From contig CAJZBQ010000046.1 in the NCBI GenBank assembly GCA_914767885.1, positions 434,001-498,000 of the forward strand: a DNA stretch of 64,000 nucleotides. The letters run 5' to 3'. Below, in pieces: positions 42,820-54,374 of this stretch (the stretch's first letter is position 1; each line of letters starts with the position of its first letter). The position numbers and the translations under genes were made by a program. This DNA is from Blepharisma stoltei (lineage: Eukaryota; Ciliophora; Heterotrichea; Heterotrichida; Blepharismidae). The notes beneath the pieces were generated by a model, which did not search any database, was not told the origin of the DNA, and saw only the letters and a list, made by a program, of their open reading frames with translations.

Positions 42820-45313
42820 ATGCACGAAGGTATTAGTTTCGATGAAGTAAATCTAAATTAGGCTTTTTCACGCATTGGTGGGAAAAACTTTTACCAGTTT
42901 TTAACTCTTTTGCCGCTAGGCCTGATACTTGTTCAAGCTTCCATTATTGTGTCAAGCACTCCAATTTTTTTGACAATTCCAGGAATTTTAATCTTAATTA
43001 ATTTATACACTTTTAACATCCGCTGCCAGGTTGCTCGACTACAGCTATCTCCAACACCAATCTGGGGTGAATTTCGTTCTATTTTCCTTATGTCCTCCAA
43101 CGGTGTGGCTATTTGGCTTTGATCGTCAAAAGCTGATGCCAGTTTTAAAGTTTGGGCTTCGATGAATCTTCTTTGAGCCCTGACACTTACTTAGGTCCTA
43201 ACAGAAACTTAAAGTTCCCAGTTTCCACCTCCTGGGGAAGTGGCGCCCTTCTGGAAAATTCATTCCCTAAGATTAGGAATCCTATAGGAAAAGCCACCCA
43301 GATAGCTTCCCTGACATAGTTGGAATATGCAAGAGATATTGTTCGGTTGCGAGATCAGAAAATTCACCATATTTTAATTATGACAATTCCAGGAATCAAG
43401 TGTCAAATTAACGGAGCCTTGGTTCCTTGCCTAGAAGAAGAAATATGCAGCCCTGGAAGTCATTATATTTTTGATAATAAAGATATCAGAACTGTTGTGT
43501 ATGAATGGTATTTTTTAGTCAGAAAGCTTGTTTGTGAGAGCCATGCGTATGTGTATATTATCCCAGCAGTTTTTTTTATAGGGATCTCAATTGGCACATT
43601 TATATTTGGTAATGTGGCAGAAAAACAAGGCAGAATTACAGCGCTGAGGTGGAGTGCGTCCTTATCTTGCTTATTTGAATTTATTATTTTTTGTTCAGCA
43701 TCTGCTTGGTTTTTTACTGTCAGTTTTTTGTTTTTAGCTATTTCGCTGTCTGGATGCGTGTTTATTCCATTTGTATATACTATAGAAATAATCAATAGTC
43801 AAGTTAGGCCACTTTTTATATTTATCCTGATGGGATTTTGGGCAGTTGGCTTTGAATCATCATATATGCTCGCTTATAGTTTCAATTCATGGAGGCCGAT
43901 GATAATTGCTTCTTTAGGAGTTGGACTACTTGGCTTACTTTTACTGTGAAACATAGTTGTTGAATCTCCAAGGTTCATGGCTTTTAATAAGAGTAGATAT
44001 ACGAAGGTAAGGAAACTAATGGAGCATATCGCAAATAGAAACTCAAAATCAATGTTTGATGAACAGCTTCAAGGGGAGTCCATTAATGAGTATAGCGAAA
44101 CTGCAGGAAAAAGCCATATTGGCAGCCCTGAAGGCTCTGCGAATCGATCAGATGACAACATTGCAAGCAATCGATCGGGAGCTGTTGCAGCTCCTTATGA
44201 ATACATGGGAGGTGCTAGCAATATAATGGACAGAGAACAAGAATTAGAAAGAGGACAAAACATCGGCTATATGGATTTCTTAAAGCTGGAATCATTAAGG
44301 ATTAAATTTGCAATCATGGTTTGGATTTGGGTTTCAACTTCAATGGCTTACCATATGTATTCCAACTCTAAAGAAATGCTCGACCCTGATCCCACTGCAA
44401 ACTCTATGATTTATCTCTCACTCCCCCCCCCTTTAAATTGAAACAAAATTTTATTATAATAGAAAATTTTATAGGTAAAAATCATTATTTTATATGTAAA
44501 TACGTTAATACCCTATTTAATATGCTTCAAACATATAAGATTTAGAAATTAAACTCTATTTTGTCCAATTGTTATGGGGAGAGTTAGAAGAATACCATTT
44601 CAGCAAGTTTACACTTTGAGATTGAGAAATTTATGAATTAATTTTTTCATGAAATTAAAATTAAATATATAAATTTTTTTATAAAAAAAATTTTCTTAAC
44701 CCCCCTTTAAATTGAAACAAAATTTTTTGTTTCAATTTAAAGGGGGGGGGAGTCAGCTAAAATCGGTGGCTGGACTTTTGGGCTGCTTCTTTCAATCTGC
44801 TTCAGAAGCAAAAGGAATTTGGTTTTCAGCATATGCTTAGCAAGCGCAACTATAGCACTTGGAGCTTTGCAAGACTACACTAATATAGATCCGATCTATT
44901 CGTTTCTTGCTTCATATACAAGCACCAACTATCTTTTTATCTGCCTCTCAATCTACACATTGGAAATTTTCCCAACCCCAGCTCGCTCTTTGGGAATGGC
45001 AATCGTGAGCATAGTATTTTGGATAAGTGTAACATGGACATATGTGCTTTTTAAATATGCCCCTATGCAACTTTCAGCTGGAGTTACTATTATGATTGCA
45101 GTTTCTATTGTTTTCTTATTCAAATTGAGTGACCCAGGGAAGAGACCCCTTTATGATACAATAGATGAAATCTCATCATCAGTTTCAAGCGCAATATCAA
45201 GTGACCAATCATCAATTATTGTTAAAAAAGGAAACTCAGCGTTAAGGGATAACCATAGCCGCGGCAGAAGCTTCAATGTTCTTAATGAAGATGCATCTGC
45301 AATTGATGATTAA
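42820..45313 (+). CDS. SLC22-like MFS transporter with intron, SINE-like insert and MITE
   Basis: Exons 42820-42846, 42862-42986, 43397-44417 and 44753-45313 give 577 residues. The start MHEGISFDEAFSRIGGKNFYQF fits the SLC22/SVOP N-terminal motif, followed by a TM helix and an extracellular loop with Cys. The helix 2-3 loop GNVAEKQGRITALRW is the MFS signature (G-x-x-x-D/E-R-x-G-R/R). A large Ser/Asn-rich loop of 110 residues lies between the halves. The C-terminal half contains SIYTLEIFPTPARSLGMAI, the second typical motif (E-x-F-P-T-x-x-R). It probably moves organic ions or metabolites; substrate unknown. Trp in LLWNIVVES is TGA. Confidence 0.75.
42847..42861 (+). other. 15-nt intron
   Basis: GTAAATCTAAATTAG, removes an in-frame TAG after nine codons; joins SFDE|AFSRIGG. 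Confidence 0.85.
42987..43380 (-). mobile_element. SINE-like retroposon in an exon (divergent)
   Basis: 394 bp between copies of TGACAATTCCAGGAAT (42971-42986 and 43381-43396). In minus orientation it begins ATAATTAAAATATGG and ends GGATGTTAAAAGTG plus an AT tail close to that of the copy at 14557. Its body has diverged. The host frame joins as FLTIPGI|KCQING. Confidence 0.8.
44418..44752. mobile_element. MITE-like IES, TCA-bounded, AATTTAAA-end family
   Basis: TCA at 44418-44420 and 44753-44755. Ends CTCCCCCCCCTTTAAATTGAA and its inverse. Removal of 335 bp joins MIYLS|AKIGGW. Nearby TA pairs would shift the frame. Confidence 0.9.
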
Positions 45314-45426
45314 ATTTAGATTAATTGATTTAAGTGGTACTCTAATTTAATTATCTGCACAGGAAGCCAATTTATTCAAAATTTAATTTACTTGTGTGCA
45401 TTAAATTATGAGCATAAAATAGACCT

Positions 45427-45834
45427 CTACGAAATTATCATTCGTTTGAGTCCAGTCTTAAGGAAAATCTTCCTTGATGGTTTTGTCTCCTTAATGATTT
45501 TCAATATCTCGATTTCTTCGTAATTTTTAACAATTTTTTCAGGAGAGTATCTGGTTGTCAAGGTTTTTAGTTTTGGGAACTTTTTCTTTGGTATCTCTTG
45601 GGTATCAAAGAGACTGTTGATTGTTGTGCTTATATTATCAATATCTGTGGAAACATCCCTTATATCATCTAGAGTGTCTCTCTCATAAAATCTTACACTT
45701 AGCTGCTTCTTGTGAGCCTCATTAGGTGTTAAAATAGAAGACCCTACAGATACTCTTCTGGATTTTGTCTTTTTCACAAGATCTTTGAGAGGCCTATTTT
45801 TAACTCTTCTCAGCTTTATAACATTTTCAGACAT
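45427..45834 (-). CDS. Unknown small basic protein
   Basis: 135 residues, rich in Lys, Arg and Ser (pI probably high). Contains DDIRDVSTDIDNISTTINSLFDTQEIPKKKFPK and ends IFLKTGLKRMIIS. No domain is recognised and no membrane segment. Tail to tail with the SLC22-like gene, 113 bp apart. Confidence 0.5.
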   Translation of the reverse strand: MSENVIKLRRVKNRPLKDLVKKTKSRRVSVGSSILTPNEAHKKQLSVRFYERDTLDDIRDVSTDIDNISTTINSLFDTQEIPKKKFPKLKTLTTRYSPEKIVKNYEEIEILKIIKETKPSRKIFLKTGLKRMIIS

Positions 45835-46160
45835 ATTAATTATATGTGATTCAAGTCTGATAGAAATATAAGAAAATATATAAAATCTTAGTTTATTTTA
45901 TATAATTTTTAGAGTTTTTTTTTAAAATAATGATTAATGCTGCTATTTATTAATCAGCTTTTAATTTAAATTATTTTCAGAATCTTGCGAGGAAATGTGA
46001 GAAATTGTTTATTTCAACTCATTTTTTATTTTATTAAAAACGGACGCTTAACGATTTTGTATATTTATCATATGATAATAAAAAATTAAAATCATAATTA
46101 AACAGGAATAATAAAATCCTAGCAGATTTTATTTAAACGGATAAACCCAGAAATAAATAA
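45835..46160. promoter_or_regulatory. Divergent intergenic region before calpain
   Basis: 326 bp, very AT-rich, between divergent genes. No motif is clear. Confidence 0.3.
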
Positions 46161-48188
46161 ATGGAGATAAGTGAGCAAGAGCTTGGTGAAATTGGCCGTT
46201 CCTTATTTGTCTCAAGTCTTCTTGCTACATTGACCCCAACCAACTTCGAAGACAGTTCCAGGTGGCTCGAGATAAACAATGAAAAATTCGTCGATCACGA
46301 CTTTCCCCCAACTCAGTTTTCACTGATCAAAGACCCTAAAAACAGTCCTCGCACCAAACCTTGGAGTCGTTTTGTATGGAGAAGGGCAACTGAAGTTTAC
46401 CCAGAGAATGAGCTTGCTCTCTTCTTAGATGGAGTTTACCCTGACGATATCAGACAAGGAGCACTTGGTGACTGCTATTTCCTGTGTGTTTTGAGCTGCT
46501 TGGCTGAAAAAGCAGACAGAATCACAAAATTATTCATCTCGAAAAACGCCCACAAGAATGGCCTTTACGCTGTCCAGTTCTGTGTAGATGGCGAATGGAA
46601 AGAAATCGAAATCGACGATTACTTGCCATGCGGCAGTGCCACATCAGGCCCTTGCTTCTCTAAAGCTTCTGGCAACGAGCTTTGGGTTCCTTTATTAGAA
46701 AAAGCTTGGGCAAAAGTGCTCGGGTCATATGAAAGAGTAGAAAGTGGAAACTCAGTTGATGCATTCAGAGATCTAACTGGAGCTCCAACCCAGCAATACA
46801 AGCTTGACGAGACTTCGTGGGACAAAATCTCTGAAGGCACTGAAAAAGGATTCATTATGTGCGCACAGGCTGGAAGCACCAAGGCTTCTCAAAGACTTCT
46901 TGAGTCAATGGGACTTGTAGGTGCCCATGCCTATGCAATAATCCAATCAGCTGAAGTAGAAACCGCTGATGGAAAAGTTAAGCTTGTTGAGCTTAGAAAT
47001 CCATGGAGCACTTTGGAATGGAAAGGAGACTGGAGCGATCACTCTGATAAATGAACTCCAGAACTCAGGTCTGCTTTGCATGTGACTGATGAAGACGATG
47101 GAACTTTTTGGATGAGCTATGAAGATTTCATGGACTATTTCTCGAATTTGTTAGTCTGCAGAATCAATGATGATTACGCTTATTCATCAATCAAATTAAA
47201 ACAGCACAAAAATGCCCACAATGTAGTCAGAATTGCTGTCCCTCAAGATGGTACTTATTATTTAAGCGCAAATCAAAAAGATAAGACTTCTTCAAGCCAC
47301 GCTGGCTATGAATATTCATATGGAAGAGTAATTATTTCAAGAGAAACTGATGAAGGCCTGCAATACGTTGGAGGCTTCGCTGGGGCTGATAGGAACTTGT
47401 GGTATGAGGCAAATCTTCAAGCAGGAAACTACCAAGTTCATGTAGAATACAACACTACAGCAGAGGCTAAACGATACGTTTTAAGTACTTATGGAACTTC
47501 TGCTACTACCTTTGAAGAAATTCCTGAGACTGAAGGCTTCCTTGAACAAGTCCTTAAATCAAGAGCTCTTTTAGCTAATAAAGCTACCTCTTATGCAGAG
47601 CAAGGGCTTCCAGACTGCACCAAATATCATGAAATTTTACCTGAAGGGTATGGATATTACTTCATTAAAAATCTATCAACTGATGGCTCTGCACTACAAG
47701 AAACCTGCTATTTCAAGTCTTTCAAAAATCTTGAATTGCACCCACCATATGGAGATGCCAAATATCAAGTCATCGTCGGTCCTGGCCAAGAGGTCATTAT
47801 TGTTTTCCACCAAGTGAACCCTGAAAAGAAATGCTCGATCAGCACTTCAGTCACATCAGAAAAAGTGACTGATAAAAGAACCATTCATGAGAGAGCCAAA
47901 TCCACTGGAGCGGTCGTAAAAAGAAAAGACCCGAACACCAATAAAGATTTAGACATTTTTGTCTATACTCTTAAACATGAAGAAGGCGTCGTCTATCTTT
48001 ATGAGAATAAAAGCAATAAAATGCTGAACGAAACAGTGGTCTTAACTTATAAAGGTCTTCAATTAATTGGGCATGACTCTGATAGAGTAGTTGTGAGATT
48101 AGGGCCAGGAGAAAGCTATACTATTGAGCTGAGAGCAGTGGAACCTAAATGGACCATTAACGCAGCGGTGAGCTACACCATTTCTTAA
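46161..48188 (+). CDS. Calpain-like cysteine protease
   Basis: 675 residues. The catalytic triad of clan CA calpains is present: Cys105 in QGALGDCYFL, His256 in GLVGAHAYAI and Asn280 in LRNPWSTLEWKGDWSD. Calpain domain III-like beta modules follow (EYSYGRVIISRETDEGLQ and a second similar region near the C-terminus), with no EF-hands. Calpains are calcium-linked cytosolic regulatory proteases; loss of the EF-hand domain is usual in protist forms. A TGA-encoded Trp is at SDKWTPELR. The stop TAA overlaps the start of the following IES. Confidence 0.9.
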
Positions 48189-48535
48189 CTCCCCTTACCG
48201 TGAGCGTGCAAAGCATTGGAAAAATTCCTTTTTTTGGGTAAAAATCCACCCTTTGTGAGAAACAAAAAAAGTTTTAATATACAATTGTTTATGAAAAAAT
48301 ATTTTGATATACACTTGATAATTATTATAATGAAATCTCGAGCTAATTCTATTTAATTTTTTTACCAGCTTCCATTTTAAAAACATAAATTTTTAAAAAT
48401 CAAATTAATACTTGCTTTCCAATTTTTGTGAATTGGGAATTTTTTAATTTAACAAAAAATTTATATAAAATTTTTAAAAAATAATAACCACTTGCGTGAA
48501 AGAACAAAGTTTCTGTTAACTTATGGAGAGAGAAG
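48186..48535 (-). mobile_element. MITE-like IES overlapping the calpain stop codon
   Basis: TA at 48186-48187 is inside the stop TAA; the other TA is 48536-48537. Ends CTCCCCTTACCGTGAGCG and ATGGAGAGAGAAG are decayed; the core is the common one in reverse. Both before and after removal the codon reads TAA. Confidence 0.8.
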
Positions 48536-48892
48536 TAAGCTAATTCAATCTTATTAATTTAAAAATCAAAATGGTGACCGATTTATAATATTGCCCTATA
48601 GGCATTTATAAAAATATCCAAAAGTGGTTTATAGCTATTATGCGTAAAGTAGAGACAAGTAAATGTCATACCTCTTAAATTCTTTTTCCTTGATTATATT
48701 AAATTAGAGCTTATATATAATTGGGCAGACTTATATTTTCATAGTACTCAATAAAAGTAAAAATCCCATTTTATTAATTAATTTATCTCTCACACCATTC
48801 ATTTATTAAGTTAAATGAACTAAAGAAATTTTCAACTTTAAAAAAGAATAGAAATTACAAGTATCTGCCACTGCACACTATCCCCAAGTACG

Positions 48893-51800
48893 ATGAAACT
48901 CCTGGGAACATTTCTTGTTGAGCTATACTTTCAAGATACTCTTGTTGACGATTTGACCATTTGATTTCTCGAAGCATTCAAGATGTTATTTTCTAAAACT
49001 CCTGCTACAGCATTTGTGAATTGTGAATTTTTAGTTTGTGCAGGTTGAAAATCAAGTGTTCCAATGCCTGAATTAAAAGTTTCCTATTTAGAGAAGAAAT
49101 ATATGTATATTGATTGATTGATTAAATTAATTATTGGCGTACTATTTCAAACGCCTTATACTTTTAACGAGTCTTCAAAAATTTAAATCATGAATAGATA
49201 TGTTTTCTTTTTTGAGGTCATCTTCAATATTTTGGATTTCAAAGAAATGCTTATGTTTGCTGTTTTCTCTGCTAGTTCGCAATTTATCATCAATACTTCT
49301 TAGTGTGATCTTTGTTAAAAAGTCAATCTTTTCTCATTTTTCTTCACCTAATTCTTCTAAAAATTTTAATTCTGTAACATCTGAAATAAGTCAATTGTAT
49401 ATGCTTGTATTGTTAATATATCTGCCTATCATATCTTGTAATCTTTGTATAAATTTGATTCTTTCGTTTTTATATTTTATGCATTCGTTAAGAATATGTT
49501 TATCTGTTTCCTTGACTTTACATAATTCACATAAATTCGAAGTGTTATCTTGATTATTTCTGTTTCTCAATAGAACTAATACTTTAGATGGACCAGCACC
49601 ATATCTTCAAGCAGCCTTTATTCTTGTTTCAGTAATTAGGTTTTTATTCAGTATTCAGAATTTTGGGAGTTTATTCGTGGTAAAAGTTTGATTCCTTAAT
49701 TCTTTAAACATCTTTAATGTTACTTTTTTATTTATTATGCTCATGTTTTTGTTTCTTCAATAGATTTTGAGTTTATCTTTGACATTTCCTTTTCAATTTT
49801 TGTCATTTCAGCTAATCATGTTGTTATTAAAATCGAATGGTTTTGTAAAATTATATTTTTGAAGCAACTCTTGGTAGATTTTCATTGTCGGTGTAATTGT
49901 ATTATCGAAATTTCTTAGGAAATGGGTTGCAATCTCAGATATATGTGTTAATTCAAAAATTTTTTGTAAAAATATCAATGATTTTTGGTCAATATATTGT
50001 TGTATTGTTGGAATATTTAAATCAAGTAATATGGGTTCAATAGGTGTTTTGTCATAAACATGGCAACATTCTCTTATAATCTTATTGAATGATCTTTGAA
50101 TTTGTTTAATTGCAGTTTTGCATTTAATTCTTGAGCATATTTCAAGACCATATGTGCATCTTGGTAAGAATATTGCTTTGAAGCAGCTTATAAGAGTTTT
50201 ACTTGGGATGTTAAGCATTCTTCTAATCATAGGGATTAGAGAGCAAGTAGATATTTTGCTTTTATCTTTGAGGTATTTATAATGCGCTTGGTCGAATCCT
50301 GTACCTCTTATATTTCCATTCATTATTTTGCCTAAATATTTATATTTTTCAACAACTGGTATTTCATGATTTTGGTATGATATTTTAGGTAGTTTACTTA
50401 TAATATTTTTCCTATTTTTTGTTATGATTGGCATTATTGCTGTTTTTTCCGGTCCTATATTCAAGTTCATATCATTATCTTTTGATCATTTATCAAGTTT
50501 ATTTAAAATGTTTTCAATGTCTTTTCAATCTTCTATTACAAAAGCTGCATCATCCGCATATTGAAAATTGATTTTTGATTTTAATTGGTGATTGGGGAGG
50601 AGTTCTATATTGATGTCATTATTTTCCTTTTCTATATCATCTATATATATATTAAATAACAATGGTGATATTGCACTTCCTTGTCTCACACCTCTTGTTA
50701 TGTTTATTTTTTCTGTTTCAATCCCATTTATGACAAGTGTAGTTTGTTCACCTTTTAGCATTTGTGAGATTATTTTCAGCTATCATTTTTTATTTTTTTT
50801 GCTTTAATTTTCTCTAATAGTCTAATTCTATTAACTGAGTCATAAGCTTTTGAGAAATCAACAAATAATATATATGAGTCTCTACCTTTTCCAATCCTGT
50901 AATACTTACGATATTCCAGTGTAGATTTTAAGAGAAAAATCTGAGTCATGCATGACTTTCCTTTTGTGAATCCATGTTGTCTTTCTGAGATATTAACCGT
51001 ATTTTCAATTCTTTTTAGTTCTGCTTTGTCAAGAATCTTCATAAAATTATTCATTAAGGTTATGGGTCTATAGCTATTAAGTTCCTTCGGATTACCTTTT
51101 CCTTTGTATATAAGGATTGTTTTTGCTTCATTGGCTTTGTCTGGGATTCCATTTAATTTGCAACTATTAAGGAAATGTGTAATTGCTTCTGCCATTATAT
51201 CTCCACCTTTCTTTATTATCTCATTTCTTATATTGTCTGGTCCAGGAGCTTTTTTGTTTGGTAATTTTTTAATGATTTTCTGGATATCTTGGAAATCTCA
51301 TAGTTCTTCTTTTGAGCATCCCTTTTGTGGTATGAATTCTATTTTACTTTTAAATTGATTTTCAAATTCTGTTGCTCAAGCTTTAATCTCTTCTTTGTTT
51401 AATGATAATGCGATTCTATTTTTATTCATCTGACGTTTTATTTTGTTTCAGGCTCCATATGGATCTTGCATACATTCTTTCAATCTGCTTTCACTGATTT
51501 TTTCATAGTTAGATAGTCTTTTTAGTTTATTTATTCATGCCTTTTTTACCTTTTGTAGTTTGTTAGCAAGTTCTCTATTATTTTGCGTTCAGCAAAATTT
51601 TATTCATTTCCTCGAGTCATTTATTCTATTTAATAAGATTTTCATTTCTGGGGTTCTAAAATGGTCTGGTTTTAAATGTTTTAGTAGGTATTTTGATTCT
51701 TCATCAATTGTTGATTTGATGTTATTAAATATTGCTAAAGGATCAAGAGTTTTGTAGATTCCTTTATTCTGGAAATTGATTCAGATTCTGTGTTGGAACG

Positions 51801-54358
51801 CTTCTAATTCCTTGCCTTCTAATTTATATCATGGAATCACGGATATTTGCTTTGGTATTATCTGGACACTTTTTATATGAGATAGTAATAATACGTGATT
51901 GGTGTTTAATTGTGGGACTTCTATGTATTTAATCTTTGATAGGGTTTCTGAAATAATATAATCGATAATAGTGTGTCTATTATTTCCTCTGAAAGTTGAT
52001 ATAGAAGTTTCATTTAATATATGTAAACCATTGTCTCTAACAAATTTGATAAATATATTTTTCCAGCTAAATCATTTATATCTGATAAGTAACCTTCTAT
52101 GTGTGCATTGAAGTCTCCAAGTAATATACATTGATTAGCATCATTTTTGTTTGCTTGAATTATTTCTTGAACATTCATGATGCAGTTCATATATTCGTTA
52201 ATTGATTTTTCATTTTCGTGGTTTGCAAGTACTGGTGCATATATGCATATTATCAAAAAAATCTTCTATCTTTGCTGCAGTTATTCTATGGTTATTAGTT
52301 TCAATTCAAGTTATTTCATTTGCCAGTGAATTATGAATTAATAAGCCAGTTCCACCCTGATCCTCTGTAGCCTACTATAGGTCCATTATTACCTATTCAC
52401 ACAAAACCATCAATATAAACTTTATCTTTTAATCAAGTTTCTGCTATTCCTAAGATAGTAATATCGTTTTCGATCATAACATTTCTTAATTGTCTTCGTG
52501 ATAGATCGTCTTTTCCAATTCCTGAAATGTTGATGAATCCAAAATTTTTTCTTATTATTTTTTCGCACAATCTTCTTGGATTTGGGAATTATAATTTCCT
52601 CTTCAACTTGAACGGGTAGGACATTATTTTTTCTTAAGGGAGAATGGGTTATTTTCAATCATTTTTTTGGATCTGTGAGATTATCAGATGCTTCAATAAA
52701 GAGAATTGTGCATAGAGGTCTAATCATATCTTGGAACATTCTGCTCTCTAGTATTTGTATCTTTTTATTTTTGTAAAATTTCTTTTTCATCTTTATTGAT
52801 GAAAGGATTTTCAAACTTTTTCTTATTTTGGGTGTTATAAATTGAAATCAAAGGGTTCAACTATCAGTTTTTCTTTCTTTTTTCTTTTTTATGTAAGAAT
52901 GGGTTTTCGATTTTAGAAACGTTTATTTCAGGAAAATCTGTCATCAAAGTGGATGAATTTTATTTCTGATGATGGAGAAAGTTTTGGAGATTTGGAAGCA
53001 GTTTCATTATAGGATTGCGAGGATTCCTTAATAAGCTTTCAATTTACATCTTCTCTTTCTGGTTCATTTTTCCTTATTGCTGGAGTCTTTTTAATTATAA
53101 AAATTTTTTTGATTGTATTTTTGTGATTTTCTTTTAGAATAGTTCTTCCTATGATTTCTATCGGCTTTATGATGCTCTTCTTTAGAGGAATATATGTCTT
53201 GATATCATAGTTGTAGGCATTAACTGGTTCATTATTCTGAGTTTTAACAGGAGGATGAATGTTTTTTTTTGGGTGGCTTAATTGTTGAGATCTTGCGTGT
53301 TTTTAAGTTGTTTTCATATTTATTATCAGAGACTGAGTATTTTTGATCGATTAAATTTAAATTTCTTGAATCTTTCTTGACTTTCTTAGATTGCTTAATT
53401 CTTTTTCTTTTTTCTCTGATTTCAATAATTTTATCGTGGTTTGATTCAAGGTGTCCGATTTCGTTACAAGTGTTGCATTGCATTGTTCCTGCGTGATTTA
53501 ATCATACTGAGTTATTTCCTATTTTCAATATATCTGTGAGATCTAATGCTTGCTCTAGTGAATTAAATTCAGCATATATTGTGTGTATTTTGCTTCTGGT
53601 ATAAAATTAAGACTGTGAAACTTGCCTTCATTTTGTATTGTGTTATTCATAATTATTTCTTTTATATCGCAGATTTGCTTTAATGATTTAATTGTTTCCT
53701 CAATCGATATTCCAGGAGGTAATGTAAAATTAATCCGATACCTATTGTAGTTGATTTCACCACCTAGTCATAAGATTCCGATTGGTATCATGATGTCTCT
53801 TCCTTTGTATTTTAATTCATATGTGATTTGATTCAGTAAATCTTGTTGTATTGATTTTTCTTTAGGAATCAGGATAGCATCTCCTGAAGGTAAATCTATG
53901 ACATCTTAGGATTGATTCTGGGGGAAATTTTTGGTTAACTGAGATGCAGAATGCTGAAAAGAGCTCTTTTTTCTTGTTTTGGTTGCAGTCTTTGAGAAAT
54001 TTAGACAAAATAAAATTTCACTGACAATTCTAAAAATTTGTTTTCTTCAAGCTCTGGTAGGAAATGAGTTGAGGAAGAGAAGCTGTAGATAACTTTGTCT
54101 TCTCCAAGACCAATGACAAGTTTTTCTTGTCCATTAGACAGAGAAGAGGGTGAGTTTGTACTTGCATAATCTTCATTTTTTTTTACTTTTTTTAAATATA
54201 TGTATAAGAAATTCAATTATTATTTATTTCACCCATTGCAAATAATTATTAATTCTCCTACCGAATGATTTTATGATGAATTTCTTTATATTCCTATAAG
54301 GATTTTAGAATGAAAAAACTCATCGAAAAGTGTAATGCTGGGAAAAGTATATAGCTAA
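48893..54358 (+). CDS. Small unknown gene split by a LINE insertion
   Basis: Exons 48893-49109 and 54207-54358 join across the LINE's 13-bp duplication to give 122 residues. The N-terminal half reads MKLLGTFLVELYFQDTLVDD and PATAFVNCEFLVCAGWKSS, the C-terminal half NSPTEWFYDEFLYIPIRILEW. TGA is Trp at four places. It looks like a folded cytosolic domain, but I do not recognise it. The reading frame across the junction, YLEKKYMYKKFNYY, is open only if the LINE is removed with one repeat copy. Confidence 0.5.
49142..52660 (-). pseudogene. LINE ORF2: endonuclease, reverse transcriptase and C-terminal zinc knuckle
   Basis: From 5' to 3' on the minus strand: endonuclease blocks (ISGI, ETWL, and GDFNAH, the metal-binding Asp/Asn site), then RT: KAPGPDNI, YRPITLMNNFMK, HGFTKGKSC, FVDFSKAYDSV (motif A), RGVRQGSAISPLLF (motif B), and YADDAAFV (motif C with catalytic YADD). 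A C-terminal CELCKVKETDKHILNEC zinc knuckle follows. The frame shifts at about 52550, 52240, 52020 and 50770, so no intact protein exists here; some may be assembly indels. Stop TAG at 49142. Confidence 0.85.
52920..54193 (-). pseudogene. LINE ORF1-like region
   Basis: The minus strand opens with a frame reading NGQEKLVIGLGEDKVIYSF, shifts frame near 54000, and later has CNTCNEIGHLESNH, a zinc-knuckle-like motif in which the last ligand is His. It is charged and Lys-rich downstream. The N-terminus may begin within the first 30 bp of the element. No intact frame. Confidence 0.6.
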
Positions 54359-54374
54359 AATCATTATTTAGTGT

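Larger units (their letters stand above)
49110..54193 (-). mobile_element. Full-length LINE (non-LTR retrotransposon), decayed
   Basis: 5084 bp on the minus strand, flanked by AAATATATGTATA at 49097-49109 and 54194-54206. Its 3' end has an (AATC)n tail. It carries an ORF1 with a zinc-knuckle-like motif and an ORF2 with AP-endonuclease and reverse transcriptase. TGA reads as Trp throughout, so it is adapted to this code. Several frameshifts are present. Confidence 0.9.

Noticed and set aside
6131-44752. MITE inserts as spliceosomal introns (introners)
   Set aside because: No GT at the left end; joins that restore frames fall at TTA or TCA repeats. Real introns here are 15 nt.
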